A stretch of 64,000 bases of DNA from Aphrocallistes beatrix (Eukaryota > Porifera > Hexactinellida > Sceptrulophora > Aphrocallistidae). A program made the position numbers and the translations under genes. Below the pieces are notes generated by a model. That model saw only the letters and a list, made by a program, of their open reading frames with translations. It made no database searches and was not told where the DNA came from. Location: assembly GCA_963281255.1 (NCBI GenBank), contig OY725501.1, positions 2,829,674-2,893,673 of the forward strand, in the 5' to 3' direction. Positions 51,897-62,471 of the stretch are shown in pieces (the stretch's first letter is position 1; each line of letters opens with the position of its first letter).

Positions 51897-52094
51897 TTTG
51901 TTTAATTCTACTAGGGTATAATTCTAAATTAAGTCTCTAAGCGTCCAGCAGTGTAGATTGAACTCAATGGGAGGGATCTGATGTTTGCAAAGATATTTTT
52001 AAGTAAAGGCTATATTCAACCGATAATTACACACATTTTTTTAACTACAATTATGCATTAACAAATAATAGTAACGCCCGGAAATAGGCAATCT

Positions 52095-53516
52095 CTACAG
52101 GACAGAATCCAGGTTAGCTTTGCGTTGAATATTCTCCATACCAATTCCACAATCAATACTCGTGGGAAGCAGCTGTATCCTCACAATAATCACGTTGTTC
52201 AGGTTGAAATCTGGAGAATTGATGGCGCTTATGGGAAAGTCGGTCATTGCAGTATAACAGTCATCCTTGATTGAAATGTCTGTTTTTTCTGCCCTCGTCA
52301 AGGAGTCTTTCTCATCCTTCCGGTTGACTAGCTGGATACTGAAGTAGAATAGCGGGAGTTCAGGTTTGATCATCCCATCGGTTCCCATGGCCCTTCTCAA
52401 TGCTATTTCTATATGATTGTAGAAATAACCAGGATTGAAAGTCGCTTTACACATTAGTTCGTATCCGAATTGTGAGAAAGTCCCTTTTTGCTTCCAACCA
52501 GTCTTTATTGACGTAACATCTAATCTCCAATCCAGTTTGGGCAAGACCTTCAAATCTGAGTTTTCTAGTTTTCCAAACTGGGCTAGCTTTGCATAATATT
52601 TATCTAGTAAATTGTAATGGATACGTATGTTTTCTAAACTGAAAATTTTGTCGTTTAGCGCGTTTATGGAACTTTGTTGTTTTTCAATGATTTCTCGGAA
52701 CGTCGCATTTTCACTTTTTATCTCCTCCAGCAACTCATTCTGATATCTCTGATCAACTTCGAGCAAACTAAATCTAGTTTTCAACCTTTCCAATTCTTCT
52801 CCGTGCTGACTTAACTCATTTTTTATAGTTTGCTGATGAGTTTCATTTTCTTCTTGTTGGTGCTTTTGAAGGTCTTTCCTCGCGATTAGCCCCAATTTAC
52901 ATCCAATGTACGGACAGCCTACCCTGGTGAGCCCACAGGTGTTATTTATGTGCTCGTTAATTCGATCCCTTCTCACCTTCAGTCCGCACCCCTCGGGACA
53001 CTGGACCTGGTAGGCGGTACACGTGTTCAAATGTCGATCCATGTCATGCGCCAGTACTTTTTTCCCACACTTTCCACACTTAATTTCTCTCATAAGACAC
53101 TCGTTAATCTGATGCTGTTCCATCTGATTCTGAAGTAAGACGGCCTTGCAGCTGAGATTACAGGCTATTCTGAGGTATTCACACTCGTTTAAGTGCTGTG
53201 CTGCTCCACTCAATGTCCCTCCCCACACACAACCTCTCCCCTTCAGTGGGCAACTAACCTTTACTTCTAATACCGAAAATCTGATCTCATTATTCGGCTG
53301 ACTCAGGTTGCTATCATTACAGCAAGTGTTACAAGATGATTTACCAGCTAGCAGTACAGCGTCTTTTGTTAGTCCTCCGCAGATAGTGCAAATTAGTAAT
53401 CGCGTCTCCAGATTTGTCAGTTCTTGGTCAAGATAATCTTGCTTATATCCTGCACATTGGCCATTAAATCTTTCAAAAAGTAAATCCTGAATATTATCCG
53501 CTACTAACTCTGCCAT
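52095..53516 (-). CDS. TRAF-type adaptor (degenerate RING, TRAF zinc fingers, coiled coil, MATH-like end)
   Basis: The single exon encodes 473 residues from ATGGCAGAG (53516). The upstream in-frame TTG is not a start. Residues about 40-70 keep only part of a RING (LLICTICGGLTKDAV, then SCNTCC). TRAF-type zinc fingers run from about 88 to 215: SCPLKGRGCVWGGTLSGAAQ, HLNECEYLRIAC, KCGKKVLAHDMDRHLNTC and CPEGCGLKVRRDRINEH. A coiled coil spans about 225-310. The C-terminal 150 residues are beta-rich and occupy the place of the MATH domain (SIKTGWKQKGTFSQFGYELM, FYFSIQLVNRKDEKDSL, NVIIVRIQLL), though similarity is weak. TRAFs couple TNF-receptor/IL-1R-type signals to NF-kB. With an eroded RING this one may lack ligase activity. 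Confidence 0.8.
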   Translation of the reverse strand: MAELVADNIQDLLFERFNGQCAGYKQDYLDQELTNLETRLLICTICGGLTKDAVLLAGKSSCNTCCNDSNLSQPNNEIRFSVLEVKVSCPLKGRGCVWGGTLSGAAQHLNECEYLRIACNLSCKAVLLQNQMEQHQINECLMREIKCGKCGKKVLAHDMDRHLNTCTAYQVQCPEGCGLKVRRDRINEHINNTCGLTRVGCPYIGCKLGLIARKDLQKHQQEENETHQQTIKNELSQHGEELERLKTRFSLLEVDQRYQNELLEEIKSENATFREIIEKQQSSINALNDKIFSLENIRIHYNLLDKYYAKLAQFGKLENSDLKVLPKLDWRLDVTSIKTGWKQKGTFSQFGYELMCKATFNPGYFYNHIEIALRRAMGTDGMIKPELPLFYFSIQLVNRKDEKDSLTRAEKTDISIKDDCYTAMTDFPISAINSPDFNLNNVIIVRIQLLPTSIDCGIGMENIQRKANLDSVL

Positions 53517-53916
53517 ATATATTTCCAAAATCAACTGAAATATTTTATTTTAACTAATTAAGAATTTCCCGTCCTCTAGTGTATTGATAATTCTCTTCCA
53601 ACTTGAAGTCACTGAACACGATACGAAAAGGAATAAGCCCTACTTCATATTACATGCATACTAGACATAAGTTACTGCACCAAGGTCACATGAAATACTT
53701 ACAACCAACCTCCTTATGCCTTACATGATGCTCAGGACTAGATAATTCTTTAATTTGATATCACTTACTCAACTCAACTCTCACTGAAATAAAATTGTGT
53801 AATTCATTTTGAAACTAGGCGATCTACGAAATGGATTCGAGTCGTCCATTTGAACTATAATAAATGCATTATTTCTTCAAACTCCAATGATAAATTAGGC
53901 ATAACCGATTCTCTTA
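53517..53916. other. Divergent intergenic region (TRAF and centrin)
   Basis: Only 400 bp separate two opposite-strand starts, so a shared promoter is likely. No motif was assigned. Confidence 0.45.
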
Positions 53917-54426
53917 ATGGCAGCTCCGTTCAGAAAAGGTGCTCTCACTACGAAAAAGAAGCAGGCGCCCCGATCCGAACTAACTGAGGAGCAGAAGCAA
54001 GAGGTGAGAGAGGCGTTCGATCTCTTCGACACAGACGGCTCTGGTTCTATAGACGTGAAAGAGTTGAAGGTAGCGATGAGAGCACTTGGCTTTGAACCAA
54101 AAAGAGAAGAGATCAAGAAGCTCATAGCTGATCTGGATAAGGACAGCAGTGGGCAGATCGATTTCAATGAGTTCCTCCAGATAATGACAGTGAAGATGTC
54201 CGAGAAGGATTCGAAGGAAGAAGTTCTCAAAGCCTTCAAGTTATTCGATGACGACGCTACAGGGAAGATATCTTTTAAAAACCTGAAGCGGGTTGCTAAA
54301 GAGCTGGGGGAGAACATGACTGATGAAGAGCTGCAGGAAATGATTGATGAGGCGGATCAAGATGGAGATGGAGAGATTAATGAAGCAGAGTTCCTGAGAA
54401 TTATGAAAAAGACCAATTTATTCTAG
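53917..54426 (+). CDS. CETN: Centrin (EF-hand protein of centrioles and nuclear pores)
   Basis: Centrins are calcium-binding proteins of centrioles, basal bodies, the XPC repair complex and TREX-2. The gene encodes 170 residues in one exon. It has a basic N-terminal arm, then four EF-hands: [36 protein letters not shown] and [12 protein letters not shown]. The third loop ends in Asn instead of Glu at position 12, which should weaken calcium binding; loops 1, 2 and 4 look competent. The C-terminus KKTNLF resembles the KKTSLY end of centrin 1/2. Centrin 2-type is the likeliest assignment; centrin 3 is excluded by the tail. Confidence 0.94.
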   Translation: MAAPFRKGALTTKKKQAPRSELTEEQKQEVREAFDLFDTDGSGSIDVKELKVAMRALGFEPKREEIKKLIADLDKDSSGQIDFNEFLQIMTVKMSEKDSKEEVLKAFKLFDDDATGKISFKNLKRVAKELGENMTDEELQEMIDEADQDGDGEINEAEFLRIMKKTNLF

Positions 54427-55590
54427 CTAAAAAATTGATCACTTATCGAGGCAATTATATCATCACTTATGTTATGTAGCTGTGATTGTGTACTATCAAG
54501 TTTGTCCAAATACTTGTGTTATCCGTTTCTAGTGTAAGCTAATCCGATATTATATTCTAAGAACTATTTAGTTTCACTTTTATAGCCAGCACATCAATAA
54601 CACAGCGGCAATTTAACTAATGCAACTGTTATTGCCACCATTATCGTGAGAGAGGATTGGTCCCTTAACATTTCCTGTATCTGCCTGTTCACTATTAGGC
54701 GCCAAATTACTGAAATAAACCTATCTACTATGTTTCTTGCTCGGCTTTGATGCCTCTCAATTTATTAGCTGCCCATATAGCCTGATTTCTAACGCGTATG
54801 TATGGAATGTGCACAGCAGTCTGTACTATCCTAATGATGAGACATAACTTGCCCTCTCTGAGCGCCTGAAGATAAGTCTACTGAAGGAAGTTGCATTCTT
54901 CTTTAATTAATCATGCTTTATTTGGCCGTACTATTTCATTGTATTTCGTAGTAATCAACTAATTCTGGTGATTAATATTCATCGTAGAGTATGTATTACT
55001 AATATCATGTTTCTCGCATGGTTTCTAACTCGAGCCTATAGTGGCACGGAGACTATAAAAGATTTCAGTCCTTTCTAACTGTATCCAAAAAGTTTTTTCA
55101 AACAAACGATCTTTCAACCAAAGGTACTTCTGACATAATTCACAAATAAGGTTTTAGTCAGTTCACATAGAATCTTGCCAGTATTCTAGATACCATATAC
55201 GTATAGCAATAAAACGCTATATAATTCAATTAAATGCATAAATATTATTTTAATTAAATACAGTGTCGCAGGAAACTATTGTTAGGGGGAGAATAGCCCT
55301 CTCTCTAACAAACTACGGTTGTATAAAATTAACATTTTAACAAAATATTCTCAATATTCTCTCCAAATTCGATTTCTATTACCATGATACAAACCGTTGA
55401 AAGCTAGTCTCATTTGTTGACATTATGTAAATGTAAACAAAAACAGATAAAATGTTTATAAAATATTTATCGAAAAAATTATATTCGAAATATACATCCT
55501 TAAAAATCCTGGGCGAATTATTGAAAGCTAATTAGTCTATTAGAGCATACTTTAAATTTTTTTAAATTTATGCCTTTTACACGAATTGTT
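54427..55590. other. Gene-free stretch after centrin
   Basis: No frame or repeat was recognised apart from AT-rich tracts. Confidence 0.5.
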
Positions 55591-57523
55591 TTAAGGATAC
55601 CGCCCTCGAAAAACATCGCAAAACATTAAAAAAAATTGTGGAATTTTTTAGTGTCAATTCCATCGGATTATTGAGTAGTCTACCATCTAATCGTACTTGT
55701 TGGACGGTATTTATTTTGATATTGTAGAACTGGGCACCTAAAGCTCAGGCGTACTAAAAATCGGAAAGTTATTCGTGATTTTGCGGCGCATTCATCAATT
55801 ATTTTCTAACTTATCTGATATTTTTTCAATTATACGAACCTCAAAATGGTTTTGGCCCCTTTAAATATTATAAAACAGATGAATTTAGAAAAAGAGGCAC
55901 CTGAAATCCAATCGAAAATATCTTTATGAGGGACTTCATTTCTAAAATGCTCGGGAAATGGCCGTTGTGATATTAGCTATTGTGTATAGAAAAAAATTCT
56001 GAACATTTAAAAAAAAGTTTGTTCAGATCGGACCATTAGTTCGTAAGTTATAGTATATTGTAGGTAAAGTTCGGACATCAAACCACTCTATGGCCCCCAA
56101 AGTGCTCGATGTCAATGCTTAAAAACTATTGAAGATATATAATCTATAATAATCTTAAATGAAAGGATATATATGATAATATATAGGTTCCTCAAACATC
56201 TCTTTGTCAAAAAGTAAATATTTCTTGACTAATCATCGTTTTTGTTGTAATACAAATTCTATGGAGAACTTTGAATATATTAGAAAATGGTGAATCTTGT
56301 CATGAAATAAGTTCCCAAAAGTAGCTATTATACTCAAAAAACAATGCAATAGTCACTAGCAATGTATACAGAAACTTTGAAGCACTCAACAAGATTATTT
56401 TGGAAGTTCAAAGCATTTATCTCCAAATTTCGGTCAAAGCCCCCCATTTATGGTCCAAAAACAGATTCCTCCATATCTCGGGAAATATACACCAAAATTC
56501 TTAGCTCTCAATTCCTAATATACTTTTCAAGACGGTATATATCTGATTCTTAAATAATAAATGTACTACATGGAATGGAATGCTAAGTTTCAAATTTTTA
56601 TCACGTGATGACGTAGCATTTTTCGAAAATCCTAACTTGAAAACTAAAAGTCGTAGACTCTCGCTCTAACTTCCTAATATACTTTTTGGTAGCTCTTTAC
56701 TCATTCTAAACCGATGAATTATACATTGTACTGCTAGGAATATGATTTACATTCCCTAATTGGTTCAAAATATTCGGGGTTAGGGGCCTCAAGGTAATTT
56801 GTGAATTTTCAGTATAATTTTGCTATTTTCACCAAAATCTGTTGGAATACATCTAATTCATTAGTATACACGCGATTAAATGTCCATGGATGCTTTTATT
56901 TTTCGTTAATAGCTCATTTTACATCGTTCTTACCATCAAAACTTCAAATCCTTATATCTCGGGACTTTAAAATTCCAAAATTGACCGTCTTTCAAAAATT
57001 TTAACTCAAAATTGCTTTGAGATAGAGGTTTGAAAATTTCAGGAGTTGTTCCATATCATTAGGCGATGAGCGTAGGACCACTCAATTTTTAATATTTTAT
57101 AAATTTGTGATTTTATTGCTGATTTGCAAAGAAAATCGGGCTTTTTTCGCCGTTTTTTGGCCCTTTTTATTCGGACACCGATAAAATTTACAATTTTTAA
57201 AATTTTAACTTTCTTTTGGTCCTATGAAGTGGCAAATATGATAGACTATCTATGAATAAATTTTCGAAGCATTTGATCCAAACATGTGCTTTAAAAAAAT
57301 CACAGAGTGGAGGAGGGCTTACCATTAAGATGTGCTAGGGAAAAACGAAAAAAACCGACTTTGAGACGCTGTAATTCAAAAACTAGAAATGTGAACCAAA
57401 AACTGTTTGGCATGTCTCAATATTTTTTAATTGCACTACCTGCCCACGCTTAACATCTTATATATCTCTATTCTTGATATATGCTGTAAGCCAAACCTAT
57501 GGATTTTTCACGGGCGGTATTAA
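55591..57523. mobile_element. TTAA-flanked non-coding element, about 1.93 kb
   Basis: TTAA at 55591-55594 is followed by GGATACCGCCCTCGAAAAA, and TTTTTCACGGGCGGTA is followed by TTAA at 57520-57523. The two ends are inverted (TACCGCCC..GAAAAA). The interior has no long frame and is AT-rich. It contains recurring phrases such as ATATCTCGGGA (56477, 56955) and CTAATATACTTTT (56515, 56684). TTAA duplication is used by piggyBac and Kolobok elements; the end sequence does not settle which. Non-autonomous. Confidence 0.55.
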
Positions 57524-58390
57524 GAAGTAAGATCTCGGCACTACTACTCCGATCCGATTAGAAAATGAGAGCAATATTTCATGAGATATTAACACATTTA
57601 ATATTCAGTTTTTTTTACACTCTAACAGCGTGCACTTTATAAATTGCAATTCTGAATATTATTAACTTCATGATTCTCCTAGGAACTACCTTTTATTACA
57701 TTTCTTATTTTGTAGGGGGGTGTTGGGGGGATGGGTAGAGTAACTTAAATAGTTTAAATTAAGCATCCAAATGGATACACTACACAGCTTCAGCATTACA
57801 CGCAGCTTCACGAAAGCAGATTGAGCTATGAGCCAAGGCAATTCAGCACAGCTAGCAGCTATAACATGCGTTTAACAATTAGCTTAGATACATAATATTA
57901 CCATGATTACATGTACTGCATATCATTTGCAGACGTTTCTTCGAATTAGACATCCATGGTAACTCCGTTGTCAATGTTTATGACATTTTAGATGTACGTA
58001 CGTAGATATCATGTGTGCGTGTGCAAGGTATCAATCGCTCAACTAGAGATTTACTAATTAACTGTACGATTGTTCTCTGTACGTATTCTAATTGTATACA
58101 CATACATACATATACATATACATATACATAGACACATTTAAGCATTTACATTTATTTTGTTCTGTAATGTATTTGTATTGTATGTATTTATTAACGATTG
58201 ATACTAAAATATGTTTCACTTTATTCGCCGTTTCAACTCCTCGCCATAAATATTCGAACTTAACTCATAGAATCCTCATTTGACACCTACATACTAATTT
58301 CATAGCCCTACGATTTGTCAGTTGTTCGATCAATTTGGACAAACAAAAAAATCCTAGCGTTTTAATGTATCAATTTTTCTTATAATAAAA
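57524..58390. other. Gene-free stretch with ACATAT microsatellite
   Basis: A short (ACATAT)-type run lies at about 58096-58133, and GTACGTACGTA lies near 57994. No gene was seen. Confidence 0.5.
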
Positions 58391-58930
58391 AGTCGAGAGA
58401 GCATGCTCGTTAAGTCGAGAGAGCATGCTCGTTAGGTCGAGAGAGCATGTTCGTTATATACTCCATTGGGGTAAGCAGAACTTTCGTCCCTGGAATTTTT
58501 GTCCCATTAGAGACCAAAAAAACGGGCACTAATATGTAAGGAACGGAAATTGAGGCTTTTGGAGTGGAGTATGTTTGAAAAAAAGGGTGAAAATGAGGCA
58601 TTTTGATTGAGAAATCATTAGGTGCGAAAAGGGCATTTCAGGGGACGAAAGTTCCTCCATTGGTTACCAGCATCATACCTACTTATAATAGTAGGAAGTT
58701 ATTACATACGTATATGAAACTTCTCGAACTAATTTAAACCAATTTTACATCAGGATTTTTATAGGTGATACTCCGTACGGGAAGTACAGTATCTAGGGCA
58801 CATGTAGTAGATTCAAATCAGTAAATACTTGTACCTTTTTTGAACATAAAGAAGGTATAAATGTAAGGAGCATGCTCTCTCGACCTAATGAGCATGCTCT
58901 CTGGACTTAACGAGCATGCTCTCTCGACTT
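58391..58930. repeat. Foldback element with three 22-bp repeats per arm
   Basis: The left arm (58391-58455) holds three direct copies of GTCGAGAGAGCATGCTCGTT. The right arm (58867-58930) holds three inverted copies with small variations. Each unit contains the palindrome GAGCATGCTC. Between the arms lie about 410 bp, including a second inserted element at 58470-58654. It ends about 80 bp before the NDUFS1 start. Confidence 0.85.
58470..58654. repeat. Nested 185-bp MITE
   Basis: CTCCATTGG flanks both sides (58461-58469 and 58655-58663), a target duplication of 8-9 bp as made by hAT-like elements. The ends share GAACTTTCGTCCC and its inverted form, with 8 extra bases outside the left one. It lies within the foldback element at 58391-58930 and is therefore the later insertion. 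Confidence 0.75.
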
Positions 58931-59008
58931 TTCAATACCTCCAATTTTTGCTTATTTCGAACCTGCATCCCCGATTTTTTGTCATCCAACATACGTACAT
59001 ATATCCAG

Positions 59009-61186
59009 ATGCTAGCTCGCGGCCTGATTCGCAGACTTCTCTTCCCTCGTCCCTACAGGCTCCTCACCAGCTCACCCCGCCTCTCACAGGTCCCGAGGGA
59101 AGCGCCTAAGCTGGTCTCGGTGTGGGTGGACGAGCAGAAGGTACAGGTGGAGCCGGGCACCACAGTGCTACAGGCGTGTGCAGCCGCGGGCGTCGAGATC
59201 CCCAGGTACTGCTACCACGAGCGTCTCTCAGTGGCTGGCAACTGTCGCATGTGTTTGGTGGAAGTGGAGAAGAGCTTGAAGCCGGTCGCATCGTGTGCGA
59301 TGCCAGTGATGGAAGGGATGAAGGTGAAACCGCACTCAGAGGTGAGCAAGCGCGCTAGAGAGGGCGTGATGGAGTTCCTCCTAGTGAACCATCCCCTGGA
59401 CTGTCCCATCTGCGACCAGGGGGGAGAGTGCGACCTGCAAGACCAGAGCATGACGTTCGGAGGTGACAGGAGTCGGTTTGTCGACAACGCATTCGGTGGG
59501 AAGCGAGCAGTAGAGGACAAAGAGGTGGGGCCCCTGGTAAAAACGATCATGACACGCTGTATCCACTGCACACGCTGCATCCGGTTTGCAGGAGAGGTGG
59601 CAGGTGTCGAGGACCTGGGGACCACTGGGAGGGGAGGGGACATGCAGGTGGGCACGTATGTGGAGAAAATGTTCCGGTCAGAGTTGTCTGGAAATGTGAT
59701 CGACTTGTGTCCGGTAGGAGCTCTCACCGCTAAACCGTACGCTTTCACATTTCGGTCGTGGGAACTCCGGCGGACGGAGAGTATCGACGTATCGGACGCG
59801 GTGGGGAGTAACGTGGTGATCAACACGAGGGGCGGACACGTGATGCGGGTGCTACCACGAGAAAACGAAGCTGTGAACGAGGAGTGGATCTCAGACAAGG
59901 CTCGATTCGCGTTTGACGGTCTCTTCTCTCAGAGACTGACCGCCCCCATGGCTAAGGACGAGTCGGGGCAGCTGAGACCCTGCTCATGGGAGGACGCACT
60001 CTCCCGAGTGAGCGGGAAGCTGCGCTCCCTGAAGAACCCCGCCTCTGAGGTTCTCGGCGTGGCAGGGGGGAGCGCAGACTGCGAGAGCCTGGTCTCCCTC
60101 AAGGACCTGCTGAACAGGGCCGGCAGCGAGCAGCTGTACACGGAGACCAGTCTGGACGTAGGCCCCTCTCAGACAGACCTGCGGTCGGGATACACCCTCA
60201 ACTCGGGGATCGCCGCCCTTGAAGAGGCCGACTTGGTCCTCTTGGTGGGGACCAATCCGCGCTACGAAGCTTCGCTGGTGAATGCGCGCATCCGGAAGGG
60301 GTACATCCACAACGAAACTGAGGTGGCTGTTCTCGGACCGGAAATGGACCTCAGCTACAAGTACACACACCTGGGTACTAGCCCCGATGTCCTCTCGCAG
60401 ATGTCGATCGGTGCGCATCCATTCGCGGAGAGATTCAAACGAGCCACTAACCCGCTCATTATCGTAGGACAGGGTGTGATGTGTCGCAAGGACGGTCGGT
60501 CTCGTCTCAAGCAGCTGTACAACCTAGCTCAGACCAGTCCTGTGTTCGGGTCCAGCTGGCAGATTGTCAACTTTCTACACAGACAAGCCAGTCAGGTCGG
60601 GGCTATGGATATAGGCTACCGGATCTCCGCTCACCCTTCCGTTAGTTCCGTCCGGCTGCTGTACCTGCTAGGCGCAGACGAGGTCGAGATCTCCCGGGAT
60701 CGTCTCCCTCTGGACAGTCTGGTCGTGTACCAGGGACACCACGGGGACAAGGGGGCACATCTAGCTGACGTCATCCTTCCAGGTGCTGCCTATACGGAGA
60801 AAGAAGCCACGTTTGTGAATACTGAAGGTCGCACCCAGACCACACAGGCAGCTGTGACGCCCCCGGGAGAGGCGAGGGAGGACTGGGCCATTATCCGGGC
60901 CCTGTCAGAGTTCGCAGGATATACACTCCCGTACGAAAACATTGAGGAGGTGAGACACCGGATGGGAGAGATCTCCCCCACCCTCCTGCACACACACAGG
61001 AAGGAAGAGGCTAACTTCGGGAGCATACGAGCCGAGGTGATGCACCTAGCCCCCCCTAGCTCCCCTCCAGTGGGATCTGATATTCAAGTAGATCTAAACT
61101 CGCTCACTGACTTCTACATGACGGACCCCATCAGTCGAGCCTCCAGAACAATGGCACAGTGTGTCCAAGCAGTAAAATCTTCCTAA
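59009..61186 (+). CDS. NDUFS1: NADH dehydrogenase (complex I) 75-kDa subunit
   Basis: This is the iron-sulphur subunit of the peripheral arm of mitochondrial complex I, coded here in one exon. The ATG at 59009 gives a typical import signal ([20 protein letters not shown], basic and free of acids). The upstream in-frame ATG at 58916 lies in the foldback repeat and is unlikely. The product has 725 residues, against 727 in human. The 2Fe-2S motif is [15 protein letters not shown]. The next cluster region is [20 protein letters not shown], and the 4Fe-4S motif is [15 protein letters not shown] with the distant [11 protein letters not shown]. The rest is the molybdopterin-oxidoreductase-like fold without cofactor. 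High GC and codon bias suggest strong expression. Confidence 0.97.
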   Translation: MLARGLIRRLLFPRPYRLLTSSPRLSQVPREAPKLVSVWVDEQKVQVEPGTTVLQACAAAGVEIPRYCYHERLSVAGNCRMCLVEVEKSLKPVASCAMPVMEGMKVKPHSEVSKRAREGVMEFLLVNHPLDCPICDQGGECDLQDQSMTFGGDRSRFVDNAFGGKRAVEDKEVGPLVKTIMTRCIHCTRCIRFAGEVAGVEDLGTTGRGGDMQVGTYVEKMFRSELSGNVIDLCPVGALTAKPYAFTFRSWELRRTESIDVSDAVGSNVVINTRGGHVMRVLPRENEAVNEEWISDKARFAFDGLFSQRLTAPMAKDESGQLRPCSWEDALSRVSGKLRSLKNPASEVLGVAGGSADCESLVSLKDLLNRAGSEQLYTETSLDVGPSQTDLRSGYTLNSGIAALEEADLVLLVGTNPRYEASLVNARIRKGYIHNETEVAVLGPEMDLSYKYTHLGTSPDVLSQMSIGAHPFAERFKRATNPLIIVGQGVMCRKDGRSRLKQLYNLAQTSPVFGSSWQIVNFLHRQASQVGAMDIGYRISAHPSVSSVRLLYLLGADEVEISRDRLPLDSLVVYQGHHGDKGAHLADVILPGAAYTEKEATFVNTEGRTQTTQAAVTPPGEAREDWAIIRALSEFAGYTLPYENIEEVRHRMGEISPTLLHTHRKEEANFGSIRAEVMHLAPPSSPPVGSDIQVDLNSLTDFYMTDPISRASRTMAQCVQAVKSS

Positions 61187-61383
61187 CGAATACGAAGAAT
61201 TATCAATAAGCTATTAATGGTGATGCTGTTTAAGATGATCGAATATATAACTTAATTATCTAATTAGTAAATGTATTGATTACTTATGTTTTCTTACAGA
61301 TAGTGAAGGGAATAAGCACTGCTTTATTTAATGCAGAGGATTTACTATTATTGTTAAGGCAACCTTTAACTATAAAGTATATT
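61187..61383. other. NDUFS1 3' region
   Basis: AT-rich spacer. Nothing recognised. Confidence 0.5.
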
Positions 61384-61543
61384 TCAGAACAAAGACAACC
61401 TTTATTGAAAACAAATGACTTTACTCAAATTTGTATTCACAATTCTCAAAATTTCCACATTAATGATGCCATCTAACTATCAGATGCTATAATATTCATA
61501 TGTAAAGTTAGATATACAAGTATTTTTCAAATGAATGGAAAGT
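61384..61543 (-). pseudogene. Truncated duplicate of the GNAT gene 3' end
   Basis: Matches 62352-62501 in order (TTTATTGAAA, TTTACTCAAAT, GATGATGCCATCTAACTA-like block, AATATTCAT, GTTAGATATAC, TTTTCAAATGAATGGAAAGT). It includes the last ten or so codons of the acetyltransferase on the minus strand (TFHSFEKY, then two extra codons before the stop). Similarity ends at about 61543, so the rest of the copy is gone. Confidence 0.75.
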
Positions 61544-61863
61544 TTGTGTGAATTTCCTATAGGTTTCTATGGTTTCTGTGGGTATTTCTTGTGGGTTTCT
61601 GTGGAAATGGGAAGTGAAATTCTATTCCCACGCCAACCCTGCTGACCACGTTTACCATGTCTGCTTACTACCCAAAGTAATTAAGACAACTTATATAGAG
61701 CTCAGCTTTGGTATAGTAGAGCTCTACTAGAGCACAGTTTATTTGATGATTCGAGACTAGCCGAGAAAACATTTTGTTGCACACAGTGTATAGTTGCAAG
61801 TGTTAGAAATTAATGACCTACTGCTGCCGTACCTGCTACAGTATTAATTCGCCTCCCTATGTG
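61544..61863. other. Spacer, nothing recognised
   Basis: Contains TTTCTRTGG-type short repeats at 61560-61610. No gene was seen. Confidence 0.45.
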
Positions 61864-62020
61864 ATGACGGATGATAGTCGCATCACTTATGAGCAAATTG
61901 CTGAGAGTCTAGGCCTTGGAAAAACAGCGATTAATACCATCCTACACGACCAATGGGTCGGGAGCTTGCATCACATTGGGTCTCATCACCTGACAATTTC
62001 CAGATGGAGGCAAGGGAGAA
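61864..62020 (+). pseudogene. Mariner transposase relic (HTH part)
   Basis: DDSRITYEQIAESLGLGKTA and INTILHDQWVGSL match the second helix-turn-helix of mariner transposases. HHIGSHHLTI stands in the position of the usual RWVPHxLT. No catalytic domain follows. It is unrelated in sequence to the mariner at 7096-8409. Confidence 0.65.
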
Positions 62021-62046
62021 TGGTACAAATTTATTTTGAAGTTTAA

Positions 62047-62351
62047 TGGAAGAGGATCCAAACCATAAATAATATTTGGATAGTGTGATAATTTTGTCGT
62101 TTGAGATGTCTCAGCTCATCGATGATATTCCATACAGATTTTATTGGATAGTGATATATTGGTTATAAATATCATTTAGCCAAAAAGTCCCTGCTCCGGG
62201 CATTATCACTATATCCAATATCTACTGTATTGTTGGATTCTATGAGTAACTTTTGAGAGCACACTGGGGATGTTTAATTAATTAATACAACTACAAAGCA
62301 GCTTATAATTGCTTAGCAAAGTTAATAACACACCTGTCTATAATAAAATAA
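62047..62351. other. Spacer with decayed element sequence
   Basis: TTGGATAGTGATA and TATCACTATATCCAA near 62142 and 62203 are inverted copies, suggesting a small foldback remnant. No gene was seen. Confidence 0.4.
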
Positions 62352-62471
62352 ATTCAAACAAAGTACACATTTATTGAAATTATTTTACTCAAATCTGTAT
62401 CCACTATTCTCTAAGTTTCTACACTGATGATGCCATCTAACTATTCAGATGTTATAATATTCATTGGAAAG

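Noticed and set aside
54427-58390. Region searched for retroviral, LTR or Polinton-type genes
   Set aside because: No capsid, polymerase, integrase or long terminal repeat was recognised here or elsewhere in the window.
59212-59898. 228-codon minus-strand frame in NDUFS1
   Set aside because: Antisense shadow of a strongly conserved gene.
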